A DNA stretch of 64,000 nt from UBA668 sp038234785 (GTDB lineage: Bacteria; Actinomycetota; Acidimicrobiia; Acidimicrobiales; Ilumatobacteraceae). A program made the position numbers and the translations under genes. Location: positions 1-64,000 of the forward strand of contig JBBQTC010000005.1 in NCBI GenBank assembly GCA_038234785.1. Direction: 5' to 3'. Shown piece after piece: positions 7,869 through 16,497 of this stretch; the first letter of the stretch is position 1; every line of letters begins with the position of its first letter. The notes beneath the pieces are model-generated. The model was not told where the DNA came from. It worked only from the letters and a program-made list of their open reading frames with translations, and ran no database searches.

Positions 7869-8975
7869 TCAGGCGACGACGAGCAGGTCGAGCTTCAGCC
7901 ATCGGGCGAGGTCGACGATCTCGCGGTCGATCGCGGCACGCATCGCCTTGGTGAACGGGACGTCCTGATGGATCGCGTGGACCCGCAGGACGCCAGCGGC
8001 CCGGTCGGCCGCGGCGTCGAGCTTGCCGACCAGCGCGTCGCCGTGGAGGATCGGCAGGGCGTAGTAGCCCCACCTGCGCTGAGGGACCGGCTTGTACATC
8101 TCGAGTGCGTAGTCGAACTGAAAGATCTCCATCATCCGATGGCGCTCGTGCAGCAGGCGGTCGAACGGTGACAGCAACGCGGCACGCCCGGTGAACGGCT
8201 GACCGAGCTGAGCGGGGTCGACCCGCCATTGGCCGCCGACACCTTCGACCACCGCGGGCTCGCCGACGTCGCCGACGTCCGCGGGTTCCACCGGGCACTC
8301 CGGTCCGCGGGCGCGGGCGATCCCCAGGGCTCGGAGACGCTGCTCGTTGCGGCGCTGCTCGGCCTCGGGTTCCGGCACCACCGGATCATCGCGATACACG
8401 CGCTCGGCGAGGTCCCACAGGCGATCGCGGCCCTTGCGGCCGGCGTTGGCGACCTGGCCGGCCTGCACCATGAAGTCGAGCATCATGGCGACGTTCTTGT
8501 TGTTGTTCCAACCACTCGACGCCCATGGCTTGGCGCACGTGTCGGGAAGGTCTCGCGACGTCAACGGGCCGGCGGTGCGCAACCGGTCGAGGATGTCGCG
8601 GCGACACGTATCGTTGGCCGCCAGCCAGTCGCTCTGGGCGCGCCTGAAGTTGCGCACCTCGCCGAAGCCCGGCCATGCGGCCATCCCGGCGCGGTACAGC
8701 GCGAGGTCTTCGGCGGGACGCAGCATCGCTCGGAGCTCGACGACGGTTCGATCTGCGATGGCGGCTCGTAGCACCTCAGGCGAATACGACGACCCGAGGC
8801 GGCTCCACAACACCAGATCTGCGCTCGGGGCAACGGCACTCGTCGGGTCCACCTGCAGCATCGTGAGGTGACGGACCACCGCCGCGAACTCCGTCGGACG
8901 ATTCGCATCGAGCAACTGAGCGCGCACGGCGATCCGGCGCGCGTCGCGACGATCGAGGTGGTGCACGGGGGTCAC
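7869..8975 (-). CDS. AlkZ/YcaQ-like winged-helix protein (HTH_42), possible DNA glycosylase
   Basis: The 368-residue protein matches the HTH_42 superfamily. Residues 36-56 contain LTMLQVDPTSAVAPSADLV then LWSRLG, close to the E. coli YcaQ segment with its catalytic QxD motif; here it is Q41-V42-D43. Known AlkZ proteins excise bulky alkyl adducts and unhook interstrand crosslinks, often beside natural-product genes. The start is the GTG preceding TPVHHLDRR; an ATG further upstream gives a non-homologous leader. No biosynthetic cluster lies next to it. Confidence 0.8.
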   Translation of the reverse strand: MTPVHHLDRRDARRIAVRAQLLDANRPTEFAAVVRHLTMLQVDPTSAVAPSADLVLWSRLGSSYSPEVLRAAIADRTVVELRAMLRPAEDLALYRAGMAAWPGFGEVRNFRRAQSDWLAANDTCRRDILDRLRTAGPLTSRDLPDTCAKPWASSGWNNNKNVAMMLDFMVQAGQVANAGRKGRDRLWDLAERVYRDDPVVPEPEAEQRRNEQRLRALGIARARGPECPVEPADVGDVGEPAVVEGVGGQWRVDPAQLGQPFTGRAALLSPFDRLLHERHRMMEIFQFDYALEMYKPVPQRRWGYYALPILHGDALVGKLDAAADRAAGVLRVHAIHQDVPFTKAMRAAIDREIVDLARWLKLDLLVVA

Positions 8976-9013
8976 GAGGCCGAGTGTAGGCCGCGTGCCT
9001 CGAGGGCCTGATT

Positions 9014-9775
9014 TCAGAACAACAGCATCTTGCCGGCCACCACGACGCCGAACGCGATGACGACGGCGCGCAGCACCTGGGCGTTCATCCGCGATGCGAG
9101 CGTGCCACCGACGTGACCACCCGCGAGGCTCGTGGGTGCCATCACCGCGGCGAATGCCCACTCGACCTTGCCCGAGAAGACGAAGAAGGCCGCGGCGAGC
9201 ACGTTGATGGTGAGCGCGAGCACCTGCTTGACGGCGTTCAACTTGGGCAGCTCACCGTCAAGGAGCAGCCCGAGCACGGCGAGCAGCATGATGCCGAGGC
9301 CGGCCCCGAAGTACCCGCCGTACACAGCGGCGAAGAACACGCCGATGAGCAACGTCGGCGGCGCCGCGCCCGCTGCGGTGGCATGCCGACGTCCGAACAC
9401 GCGCTGCTTGATGCTGTCCTGGAAACCCAGCAATGCGCAGGCCAGCAGGATGAGGTACGGCACGATGTTGCGGAACACGGTCTCGGACGTAACCACCAGC
9501 AGGACAGATCCGATCAGCCCACCGACGGCGGCCACGGGCAGCATGCGCCGCAGTCGCGCCCGCTGGTCGTCCAGCGAGTCGCGCTGGGCGAGTGCGCCGC
9601 CGAAGTAACCCGGGCACAGGGCTACCGTGTTGGTGACGTTGGCGCGCAGGCTCGGCACCCCCAGGGCGACGAGCGCGGGGAACGACACGAGGGTGCCGCC
9701 ACCTGCGATGGCGTTGACGCCACCGGCCACGAAGGCGGCGGCACCAGCTATGGCGAGATCGGTCAACGAGGGCAC
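9014..9775 (-). CDS. Sulfite exporter TauE/SafE family permease (first of two)
   Basis: The 253-residue membrane protein has about eight hydrophobic helices and the family's first-helix signature GGVNAIAGGGTLVSFPAL. TauE/SafE proteins export sulfite, sulfoacetate and other small anions. The GTG start of MPSLTDLAIAG sits 6 bases after an AGGA; longer starts would run into the operator. It is divergent from the GntR gene and probably exports an anion produced by the pathway encoded in this cluster. Confidence 0.82.
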   Translation of the reverse strand: MPSLTDLAIAGAAAFVAGGVNAIAGGGTLVSFPALVALGVPSLRANVTNTVALCPGYFGGALAQRDSLDDQRARLRRMLPVAAVGGLIGSVLLVVTSETVFRNIVPYLILLACALLGFQDSIKQRVFGRRHATAAGAAPPTLLIGVFFAAVYGGYFGAGLGIMLLAVLGLLLDGELPKLNAVKQVLALTINVLAAAFFVFSGKVEWAFAAVMAPTSLAGGHVGGTLASRMNAQVLRAVVIAFGVVVAGKMLLF

Positions 9776-9811
9776 GAATTTCCTGTCGTTCGTCACGAGA
9801 TTCTGTCGACT

Positions 9812-9824
9812 GTATACATTACAC
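9812..9824. promoter_or_regulatory. GntR-type operator, site A
   Basis: GTATACATTACAC, preceded by T to give the palindrome TGTATACA (9811-9818), lies in the 92-bp gap between TauE and the divergent GntR gene. It matches 11 of 13 bases of the site at 27565-27577 and resembles the sites near 18.1 and 22.6 kb. TATACA may also serve as a -10 element, so a bound repressor would block transcription. Confidence 0.6.
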
Positions 9825-9867
9825 GACCTGACGGCATCGCCGTACTGAATGGCCGAAGCATCGGCGT

Positions 9868-10545
9868 ATGACAAAGGACCTGAGTAACCTGGTCGACGTG
9901 ACCCTCGGCCAGGAACATCGCACCCTGCGCGAGATCGTCGCCGATGAGATCAGGGAGATGATCACCACCGGCCACCTGGCCCCAGGTGAGCGCCTGTTCG
10001 AGGATCGCCTGGCCGAGCAGCTCGGTGTGTCGCGCAACCCGGTCCGGGAGGCGATTCGCGCCCTCGAAGGCACAGGTCTGGTCGAGGTGCTCCCCCGGCG
10101 GGGGGCATACGTGAGCGCCATCGTGCCCGAGCAAGCGCGGCAGTTGCTCGAGTTGCGAGCCGTCATCGAGGCATACGCAGCGGAGCACGCCGCCATCCAT
10201 CGCACCGACGACGAACTGGCCGCGATGCTGTCGCTGCTCGACGCCGGCCGGCGTGCCACCTCCAACAACGACATCGTGCGTGCCGCCGCGTGCCACCGCG
10301 ACTTCCACGTGGCCATCGAGCGAGCGTCGCGCAACGACTACCTCGGCTCGGTCGTCGGCCCGTTGCGGAACCAGACCGAATTGATCTTCACCACGCTGGT
10401 CGACAGCCGCGGCGTCACCAGCTGGGACGAACACCAGGCGATCTACGACGCCATCGCCGCCCGAGACACGGCCGCTGCGCGCTCGTGCACCGAGCAGCAC
10501 ATGGCGAGTGTCATGCGCGACCTCAGCCAACGCACCGGCGGATGA
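9868..10545 (+). CDS. GntR-family transcriptional regulator, FCD type (first of two)
   Basis: The 225-residue protein has an N-terminal winged helix (EDRLAEQLGVSRNPVREAIRAL, residues 46-67) followed by an all-helical FCD ligand domain with spaced His and Asp residues that normally bind a metal and an organic acid. It is about 44 bp from operator site A and is translationally coupled to the FAD oxidoreductase (ATGA). It is a good candidate for the local regulator that binds the GTATAC-type sites. Confidence 0.9.
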   Translation: MTKDLSNLVDVTLGQEHRTLREIVADEIREMITTGHLAPGERLFEDRLAEQLGVSRNPVREAIRALEGTGLVEVLPRRGAYVSAIVPEQARQLLELRAVIEAYAAEHAAIHRTDDELAAMLSLLDAGRRATSNNDIVRAAACHRDFHVAIERASRNDYLGSVVGPLRNQTELIFTTLVDSRGVTSWDEHQAIYDAIAARDTAAARSCTEQHMASVMRDLSQRTGG

Positions 10546-11684
10546 CACCTGCCGTCGTCGTGATCGGTGCCGGCGTCGCCGGCGTCTCGGCCGCGGCGCT
10601 GCTCGCCACGCAGTCCGGCGGCCGCGGCGATGTGGTGCTGATCGAGCGCGAGACCCTCCCGGCCCAACACGCGAGCGGGCGGTCCGCCTCGGTCCTGTCC
10701 GAGACGTCCGGACACCCGGCTGTGTGCGCCCTTGCGCGGCTCAGCCGTCCGTTCTTCGAAGATCCGCCCGACGGGTTCGCCGACCATCCATTGCTGTCAG
10801 CTCGCGGGCTGGTGTGGGTCGGCGAGGCCGACGACGGTCCCGCCCTCGATGCCCTCGCCGACGCGGGACATCGTCTTCGACCGAGCGTGCATCGACTCGA
10901 CCGGCGCGGAGTCGAGCACCTTCTCCCCGGCTTCGACCCGCTCGCCATCGCGGGCGGTGGGGTGTACGAGCCGGAAGCGATGTCGATCGACACCGCCGCC
11001 TTGATCGAGGGCTACCTGAGGATGTTCCGTCACGCCGGCGGCGTCACCCTGCTCGCCGATGAAGCGCTACGTCTCACCACCGACGGCGCCGGCACCTGGA
11101 CCATCACCACTTCGGGGACGACGATCCACACCGGCTCGGTGGTGAACGCGGCCGGCGCATGGGTCGACGAGATCGGCATCAGAGCCGGACTCGCACCGAT
11201 CGGATTCCGGGCTCTGCGCCGAACCGCCGCGATCGTGCCGGCCCCGGATCACGTCGCATCCTGGCCGCTCGTCATGGACATCGAGGGCCGCTACTACTGC
11301 GAACCCGAGCCGGGCGGGCTGCTCGTGTCACCCGCCGACGAAACACCCACCGAGCCGTGCGACGCGCGGCCCGAGGAACTGGACGTGGCCTTGGCGCTCG
11401 AGCGGGTGGCGCTCGCCACTGGACTCCCCCTGCGATCCGTGCGGAGGGCGTGGGCAGGTCTGCGCACCTTCGCTCCGGACCGCTCCCCCGTCATCGGCGA
11501 GGACCCACGCGCCCCGGGCTTCTGGTGGCTGGCCGGGCAAGGCGGGGCCGGGATCAAGACCGCACCGGCGATGGCCGCGCTGCTGGCTCGGCAGATGCGC
11601 GACGAGCCGCTCACCACCGAGGAGTCCGCGCTCGGCCTTCGAGCCGCCACACTTTCACCGGCGCGGTTCTTCGAGTCGAGCTGA
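10542..11684 (+). CDS. FAD-dependent amino-acid/amine oxidoreductase (DAO family)
   Basis: The 380-residue protein starts with the dinucleotide-binding motif VVVIGAGVAGVSAAALL, followed by an acidic strand end (VLIERE). The C-terminal portion has RSPVIGEDP and FWWLAGQGGAGIKTAPAM, typical of DAO-fold enzymes that oxidise glycine, sarcosine or D-amino acids to imines. Its overlap with the GntR gene suggests that the regulated compound or a product is an amine or amino acid. Electron acceptor (oxygen or a quinone) unknown. Confidence 0.85.
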   Translation: MTPAVVVIGAGVAGVSAAALLATQSGGRGDVVLIERETLPAQHASGRSASVLSETSGHPAVCALARLSRPFFEDPPDGFADHPLLSARGLVWVGEADDGPALDALADAGHRLRPSVHRLDRRGVEHLLPGFDPLAIAGGGVYEPEAMSIDTAALIEGYLRMFRHAGGVTLLADEALRLTTDGAGTWTITTSGTTIHTGSVVNAAGAWVDEIGIRAGLAPIGFRALRRTAAIVPAPDHVASWPLVMDIEGRYYCEPEPGGLLVSPADETPTEPCDARPEELDVALALERVALATGLPLRSVRRAWAGLRTFAPDRSPVIGEDPRAPGFWWLAGQGGAGIKTAPAMAALLARQMRDEPLTTEESALGLRAATLSPARFFESS

Positions 11685-11687
11685 GCG

Positions 11688-12404
11688 TCACCAGATCTCG
11701 GTGATCAACAGGATCAGCGCCGTCGACGCCGAGAACCCGAGCAACCACGGGCGCATCCGGCCACCGTCGAGCCACCGTGTCGCCCAGTGAGAGGCGACGA
11801 AACCGAGGAGCATCGCCGGCACCAGCGCCAGTGCACGGGACACGTCGGCGCGATGCAGCTCACCCGACACCGCCAGCAGCGTCACCGACACCGTCGAACC
11901 GAACAGGAAGAACAGCGACAGGCTCGACCGCAGCTCGCGGCCGGACCGGTGCTGGTACAGAAGTGCCATCGGAGGCCCACCGATGGAGGTGATGCTGCCC
12001 ATGAAGCCCGATGCGGCACCCGCCGACAGCAACGCCCGTCGATGCGGTTCGACGGACCACCCGGCCAGGCTGAGACCCACGCCGACCAGCACGAGCACCG
12101 CGAACAGCAGGATCAGGTCACGCTCGGGCAGCACCACCACCGCCCACGTCCCGAGCAGGCTGCCCGGCACCCGGCCGACCATGGCCCATCCGACGGGACG
12201 CCACGCCAGGGCACTCCGCTCGCGGAACGCGACGAGCGCGGTGAGCAGCGTCGCCACCATCAGCAACGAGCCGGGGATGAAGTCCCCGTTGATGATCGCC
12301 AGCACGGGGGCAGCCGTCACCCCGAGCCCGAACCCGAACGACCCCTGCGCGCAGGACCCGACGAAGACGGCGGCGAGCGCGATGCACCATTGCAGTGTCG
12401 ACAT
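11688..12404 (-). CDS. Sulfite exporter TauE/SafE family permease (second)
   Basis: The 238-residue protein has seven or eight membrane helices and the repeat glycines of the family (GSCAQGSFGFGLGVTAAP near residue 16 and GSITSIGGPPMALLY near 135). It is 15 bp behind the ABC ATPase, so it is probably the last gene of the importer operon. It meets the DAO gene tail to tail with 3 bp between. Two TauE-type exporters in one cluster suggest that catabolism releases an anion such as sulfite or a small organic acid. Confidence 0.8.
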   Translation of the reverse strand: MSTLQWCIALAAVFVGSCAQGSFGFGLGVTAAPVLAIINGDFIPGSLLMVATLLTALVAFRERSALAWRPVGWAMVGRVPGSLLGTWAVVVLPERDLILLFAVLVLVGVGLSLAGWSVEPHRRALLSAGAASGFMGSITSIGGPPMALLYQHRSGRELRSSLSLFFLFGSTVSVTLLAVSGELHRADVSRALALVPAMLLGFVASHWATRWLDGGRMRPWLLGFSASTALILLITEIW

Positions 12405-12419
12405 TCGTTCGCTGGTCCG

Positions 12420-13457
12420 TCAGCGAAGGTGGCAGGCCACGAGGTGGCCCGGCGCCTTCTCCTCGAGCAACGGAGTCTCCACCCGACAACGGTCCTCGAC
12501 GATCGGGCAGCGGCTCTGGAAGCGGCAGCCGGGCGGAGGATCGACGGGGTTCGGCACTTCGCCGGTGAGCACGATGCGTCGCCGGGCACGCTGCAGCGGA
12601 GGATCCGGGATCGGCACGCTCGACAGCAGCGCCTCGGTGTAGGGGTGCAGCGGCGTCTCGTAGACGTCGTCGGTGTCGGCGAGCTCGATCAGACGGCCGG
12701 CATACAGGATCCCGATGCGGTGCGAGATGTGGCGCACGACCGAGAGGTCGTGAGCGATGAACAGGTAGGTGAGGCCCAACTCCTGCTGAAGATCCTGGAG
12801 GAGGTTGACGACCTGCGCCCGCACACTCACATCGAGCGCCGACACCGGCTCGTCGGCGACGATGAAGTCGGGCCGCAGTGCGAGTGCGCGAGCGATGCCG
12901 ACGCGCTGGCGCTGTCCGCCACTGAACGCGTGGGGATAGCGATCGGCCGCATCAGTGGGCAGCCCGCACCGGTCCAGAAGGTCGACGACGCGCTCGCGTG
13001 CGTCGGCGGCGTTCTTGGCCAATCCGTGCACGATGAGCGGCTCGGCGACGAGCTCGAGGACCGACATCCGCGGGTTCAGGCTCGAGTACGGGTCCTGGAA
13101 CACGAGTTGCATGTGCCGGCGCAGTTCGCGCAGATCTTTGCCCGTCACCTGGGTGATGTCGCGACCACCGAAGCGGATCGTGCCTTCGGTCGGCGTGATG
13201 CGACGCAGGACCGCGCGCCCGGTGGTGGTCTTGCCCGAGCCGCTCTCACCGACGAGCCCGAAGGTGGTGCCCTTCTGGATGCTGAACGACACGTCGTCGA
13301 CGGCGTGGACGAACCGCTTCTGGCCGCCCCAGAACGTGCCGCCGCTCACCGGGAAGCGAATGCTCAGATGATCGACCTCGAGCAACGGCGCGTCCACAAC
13401 CGGCGGCTCGATGCCGGGCGACAGGAGCGCCGCGTTCGAGGACTCAGTGGGTTCCAT
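12420..13457 (-). CDS. Dipeptide/oligopeptide-type ABC transporter ATP-binding protein (DppF/OppF-like)
   Basis: The 345-residue ATPase has Walker A GESGSGKTT, signature FSGGQRQRVGIARAL and Walker B IVADEP. The C-terminal HPYTEALLSSVP and the Cys-rich GCRFQSRCP region are specific to oligopeptide/dipeptide importer ATPases, where the cysteines can bind an Fe-S cluster. I chose the ATG of MEPTESSNAA; it overlaps the previous gene by 14 bp. It pairs with the next ATPase upstream. Confidence 0.92.
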   Translation of the reverse strand: MEPTESSNAALLSPGIEPPVVDAPLLEVDHLSIRFPVSGGTFWGGQKRFVHAVDDVSFSIQKGTTFGLVGESGSGKTTTGRAVLRRITPTEGTIRFGGRDITQVTGKDLRELRRHMQLVFQDPYSSLNPRMSVLELVAEPLIVHGLAKNAADARERVVDLLDRCGLPTDAADRYPHAFSGGQRQRVGIARALALRPDFIVADEPVSALDVSVRAQVVNLLQDLQQELGLTYLFIAHDLSVVRHISHRIGILYAGRLIELADTDDVYETPLHPYTEALLSSVPIPDPPLQRARRRIVLTGEVPNPVDPPPGCRFQSRCPIVEDRCRVETPLLEEKAPGHLVACHLR

Positions 13458-14460
13458 CGACGACCTCCTGGGGCATCCCGGCTTCGTACGGCCGCCAGCA
13501 GGCGACCTTGCGGCCGTCCTCCATGGTGTGCAGGCCCGGCATCTCGGCAAGGCACTCCTCGGTCGCCAGCGAGCAGCGGGCCGCGAACGGACAGCCGATC
13601 GGAGGTGCGACAAGATCCGGCGGCGCTCCGTCGATCGACACCAGGCGGGGCATCGCGACGTCGAGCCGAGGCGTGCTGCGCAACAGTCCGGCGGAGTAGG
13701 GGTGGGCCGGGTTGGCGTACAGGTCGTCGGCCGTGGCGAGTTCGACCAACTTGCCCGAGTACATCACCGCCACTCGGTCGCACAGCCCGGCAACCACGCC
13801 CAGGTCGTGGGTGATGAGCATCACCGCCAGACCAAGTCGCTGCTGAATGTCGGCGATCAGCTCCAGGATCTGGGCTTGGATCGTCACGTCGAGGGCGGTG
13901 GTCGGCTCGTCGGCCACGAGGAGCTCGGGCTCGCACGCGAGCGCCATCGCGATGAGCACCCGTTGGCGCATGCCACCCGACATCTCGTGGGGGTACTGGT
14001 CGACGCGAGTCGACGGGTTGGCGATGCCGACCGTGTCGAGCAGTTCCACCGCACGGGCCTTCGCCTGCTTGCGGCTCATCCCCAGATGGCGCCTGAGCAC
14101 CTCGGTGATCTGCTGCCCGACCGAGAAGACCGGGTTCAACGACGTCATCGGATCCTGGAAGACCATGGCGATCTGATTGCCGCGCACCCTGGCCAGCGCG
14201 GACGAGGCGTCGTGGACGAGGGACTCGCCCTTCCAACGGACGTCGCCGCCGGTGATGCGACCCGGAAGCTCGGTCAGCCCGAGCAGGGTCTGGGCCATGA
14301 CGCTCTTGCCAGAGCCGCTCTCTCCGACGACGCCGAGCGTCTCACCCGGCTCGATCGTGAAGCTCACCCCACGCACGGCCTGCACCGTGCCGCGACGGGT
14401 GAAGAACTGCACCTCGAGGTGATCGACCTCGAGCAGCGGCGTGTGGTCCAGCTCGTTCAC
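13444..14460 (-). CDS. Dipeptide/oligopeptide-type ABC transporter ATP-binding protein (DppD/OppD-like)
   Basis: The 338-residue ATPase has Walker A GESGSGKSV, signature MSGGMRQRVLIAMAL and Walker B LLVADEPTTALD, with the family's HPYSAGLLRSTP and GCPFAARCSLA Cys region near the end. The start is a GTG that overlaps the permease stop (GTGA). It supplies one of the two ATPase subunits of the importer. Confidence 0.92.
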   Translation of the reverse strand: MNELDHTPLLEVDHLEVQFFTRRGTVQAVRGVSFTIEPGETLGVVGESGSGKSVMAQTLLGLTELPGRITGGDVRWKGESLVHDASSALARVRGNQIAMVFQDPMTSLNPVFSVGQQITEVLRRHLGMSRKQAKARAVELLDTVGIANPSTRVDQYPHEMSGGMRQRVLIAMALACEPELLVADEPTTALDVTIQAQILELIADIQQRLGLAVMLITHDLGVVAGLCDRVAVMYSGKLVELATADDLYANPAHPYSAGLLRSTPRLDVAMPRLVSIDGAPPDLVAPPIGCPFAARCSLATEECLAEMPGLHTMEDGRKVACWRPYEAGMPQEVVDGTH

Positions 14461-15458
14461 AGTCCCGCTCCGGTGTGGCCGCTGCTCGTCGTCGCGGCAA
14501 AGCGCTTCTCGCGCTCCAGGGGGTCGAGGGCGACCCGGAGCCAACTGCTCAGCAGGTTGACGGCGAGCACGGTGATCGTGAGCAGCAAACCGGGGTAGAC
14601 GATCAACCACTGGTTGCCGAACAGCTCGTGGTCGCCGGCGCGGGCGATGTCGAGACCCCACGAGACGCCCGGATACTGGATCCCGAGCCCGAGGAAGCTC
14701 AATGCGGCCTCGGCGAGAATGATGCGGGCGAACTCGAGCACGCCCAGCGTCGCGAGCGGTGTGAAGAGGTTGGGCAGGATGTGTTTGAAGATCACTCGCT
14801 TCGGAGTGGAACCGAGGATCTCGGCCGCTTCGACGAATGGTCGCTCCTTCATCGTGAGCACGACACCACGCGTCATCCGGGCGTAGACCATCCAGCCGTT
14901 GACGGCCAGGATCAGCGACACCGACGTGACGCTGCCACCCACGAGTGCGACGAGGAGCATCGCCATCAGCAGACCGGGGAACGAGACCTGTACGTCGACC
15001 CAGCCCATGATCCACGAGTCGGCTCGACCGCCCTTGTACCCGGCGATGAGCCCGACGACGACACCGAACGTCCCGGCCAGCAGCACCACGACGAGACCGA
15101 TGATGAGCGAGGTCCGGGCGCCGTAGATCAACCGACTGAGGACGTCGTACCCCTGCCAGTCGGTGCCCACGGGGTGCGTCCATGTGCCGCCGTGCCACAC
15201 CGGCGGCAGCCCCGACGAGGTGAGGTTGCCCTGGTTGGGCTTGAACGGGGCGATCCACGGTGCCAGCGCGGCGACCACGAGGAGAACGACCAGGAAGACG
15301 AGCGACGCGAGCCCCAGCTTGTCGCGGACGAGGTCACCGAACAAACCGCCTCGGCGCACCGCGGAGAGTTCGTACGGCCGCCCCTCGATGGAGTGCTCGG
15401 CCTCGAGCGCGTGCTCTTCCTCGACATGACTCGCGGTGTATTCGTCGGGAGCGGTCAT
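14457..15458 (-). CDS. Dipeptide-type ABC transporter permease (DppC-like)
   Basis: The 333-residue permease has an N-terminal cytoplasmic tail, a DppC-type HPVGTDWQGYDVLSRLIYGA segment after the first helix, and the ATPase-contact EAA loop (VEAAEILGSTPKRVIFKHILPN). The ATG overlaps the DppB-like stop (ATGA). It forms the inner-membrane pore together with the permease upstream. Confidence 0.92.
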   Translation of the reverse strand: MTAPDEYTASHVEEEHALEAEHSIEGRPYELSAVRRGGLFGDLVRDKLGLASLVFLVVLLVVAALAPWIAPFKPNQGNLTSSGLPPVWHGGTWTHPVGTDWQGYDVLSRLIYGARTSLIIGLVVVLLAGTFGVVVGLIAGYKGGRADSWIMGWVDVQVSFPGLLMAMLLVALVGGSVTSVSLILAVNGWMVYARMTRGVVLTMKERPFVEAAEILGSTPKRVIFKHILPNLFTPLATLGVLEFARIILAEAALSFLGLGIQYPGVSWGLDIARAGDHELFGNQWLIVYPGLLLTITVLAVNLLSSWLRVALDPLEREKRFAATTSSGHTGAGL

Positions 15459-16378
15459 GAGAGCTTCACCCTTGGGTCCAGGGCCTTGTAGGCCACGTCG
15501 ACGATGATGTTGATGATGACCACCATCACGGCGACCACGAACACGATCGCTTGGATGAGGAAGAAGTCCTGATTGGCGATGGCGGTCTTGGCCATGAAGC
15601 CGAGGCCCGGCCAGTTGAAGACGGATTCGACCACCACCGTGTAGCCGGCGATCGCACGGATGACCTCCCACCCGAGGAGCGTCACGTACGGAATGCCGGC
15701 GTTCTTCAAGGCGTGCACGCCGAGCACACGTCGTTGCGACAAGCCCTTGGCCCGGGCGACCTTCACGTACTGCGAGTTCAGTTCGTCGATCATCGCCGAG
15801 CGCACCACCATCGACAGCCGACCGATGGCGGGCAGGGCGAGACAGATGGCCGGGAGGACGAGGTTGGTCTGCCAGGGCCCGGGGCCGGTCTGGAACCAGT
15901 GGAGCTTGACGGTGAAGCCGATGATCAGCACGTAGCCGAGGAAGAACTGGGGCACCGAGAGCCCGATGAGGCTCAGCGTGGTGAGGAAGCGGTCGAGCAC
16001 GCCACCGGGACGACGGCTGGCGACGACGCCGAGCGGGATGCTGAACACGACGGCCAACACCATGCCGAAGGCGACGAGTTGGAGCGTCCGGGGGAGGTAG
16101 TCGAACACGACGTGCAGCGCCGGTTGCCCGCGCACGTAGGTGCTCTCCCCGAGATTCAGGCGCAGGAGGTCGCCCAGGAAGCGGACGAACTGGGTGATCA
16201 GCGGGTCATTCAGGCCGAGCGACGCGCGCCGTGCGGCACGTTCCTCGGGCGTCGCCGAGAGCGGCAACATGAACTTGACCGGATCGCCGACCATTCGGGT
16301 GATGACGAACACGAAGATGGTCACGCCGAAGATGACGACGAGGCCCTGCAGCAAGCGGCGAACGAGGTAACGCCCCAT
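15455..16378 (-). CDS. Dipeptide-type ABC transporter permease (DppB-like)
   Basis: The 307-residue permease begins MGRYLVRRLLQGLVVIFGVT, the standard DppB first helix, and contains the EAA loop KVARAKGLSQRRVLGVHALKN. It has six predicted helices. It is separated by 119 bp from the binding-protein gene, and that gap carries a strong hairpin, a common way to make more binding protein than permease. Confidence 0.92.
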   Translation of the reverse strand: MGRYLVRRLLQGLVVIFGVTIFVFVITRMVGDPVKFMLPLSATPEERAARRASLGLNDPLITQFVRFLGDLLRLNLGESTYVRGQPALHVVFDYLPRTLQLVAFGMVLAVVFSIPLGVVASRRPGGVLDRFLTTLSLIGLSVPQFFLGYVLIIGFTVKLHWFQTGPGPWQTNLVLPAICLALPAIGRLSMVVRSAMIDELNSQYVKVARAKGLSQRRVLGVHALKNAGIPYVTLLGWEVIRAIAGYTVVVESVFNWPGLGFMAKTAIANQDFFLIQAIVFVVAVMVVIINIIVDVAYKALDPRVKLS

Positions 16379-16440
16379 GTGGGTGAAGTGTCCTTCCCGA
16401 GTCTTCGAGTGGCGGATGTTTCGTAGCGAGGGAGAAGGGC

Positions 16441-16457
16441 CGCCGGTGACACCGGCG
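16441..16457. terminator. GC-rich hairpin between binding-protein and permease genes
   Basis: CGCCGGTG and CACCGGCG flank a single A, forming a short self-complementary hairpin in the 119-bp gap within the importer operon. There is no T-run. It may be an attenuator or an mRNA-stabilising 3' end for the binding-protein transcript. Confidence 0.45.
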
Positions 16458-16497
16458 ACCCTTCCACCCTAGAACTGGTTCGCAGAGCGAGCCAGGG

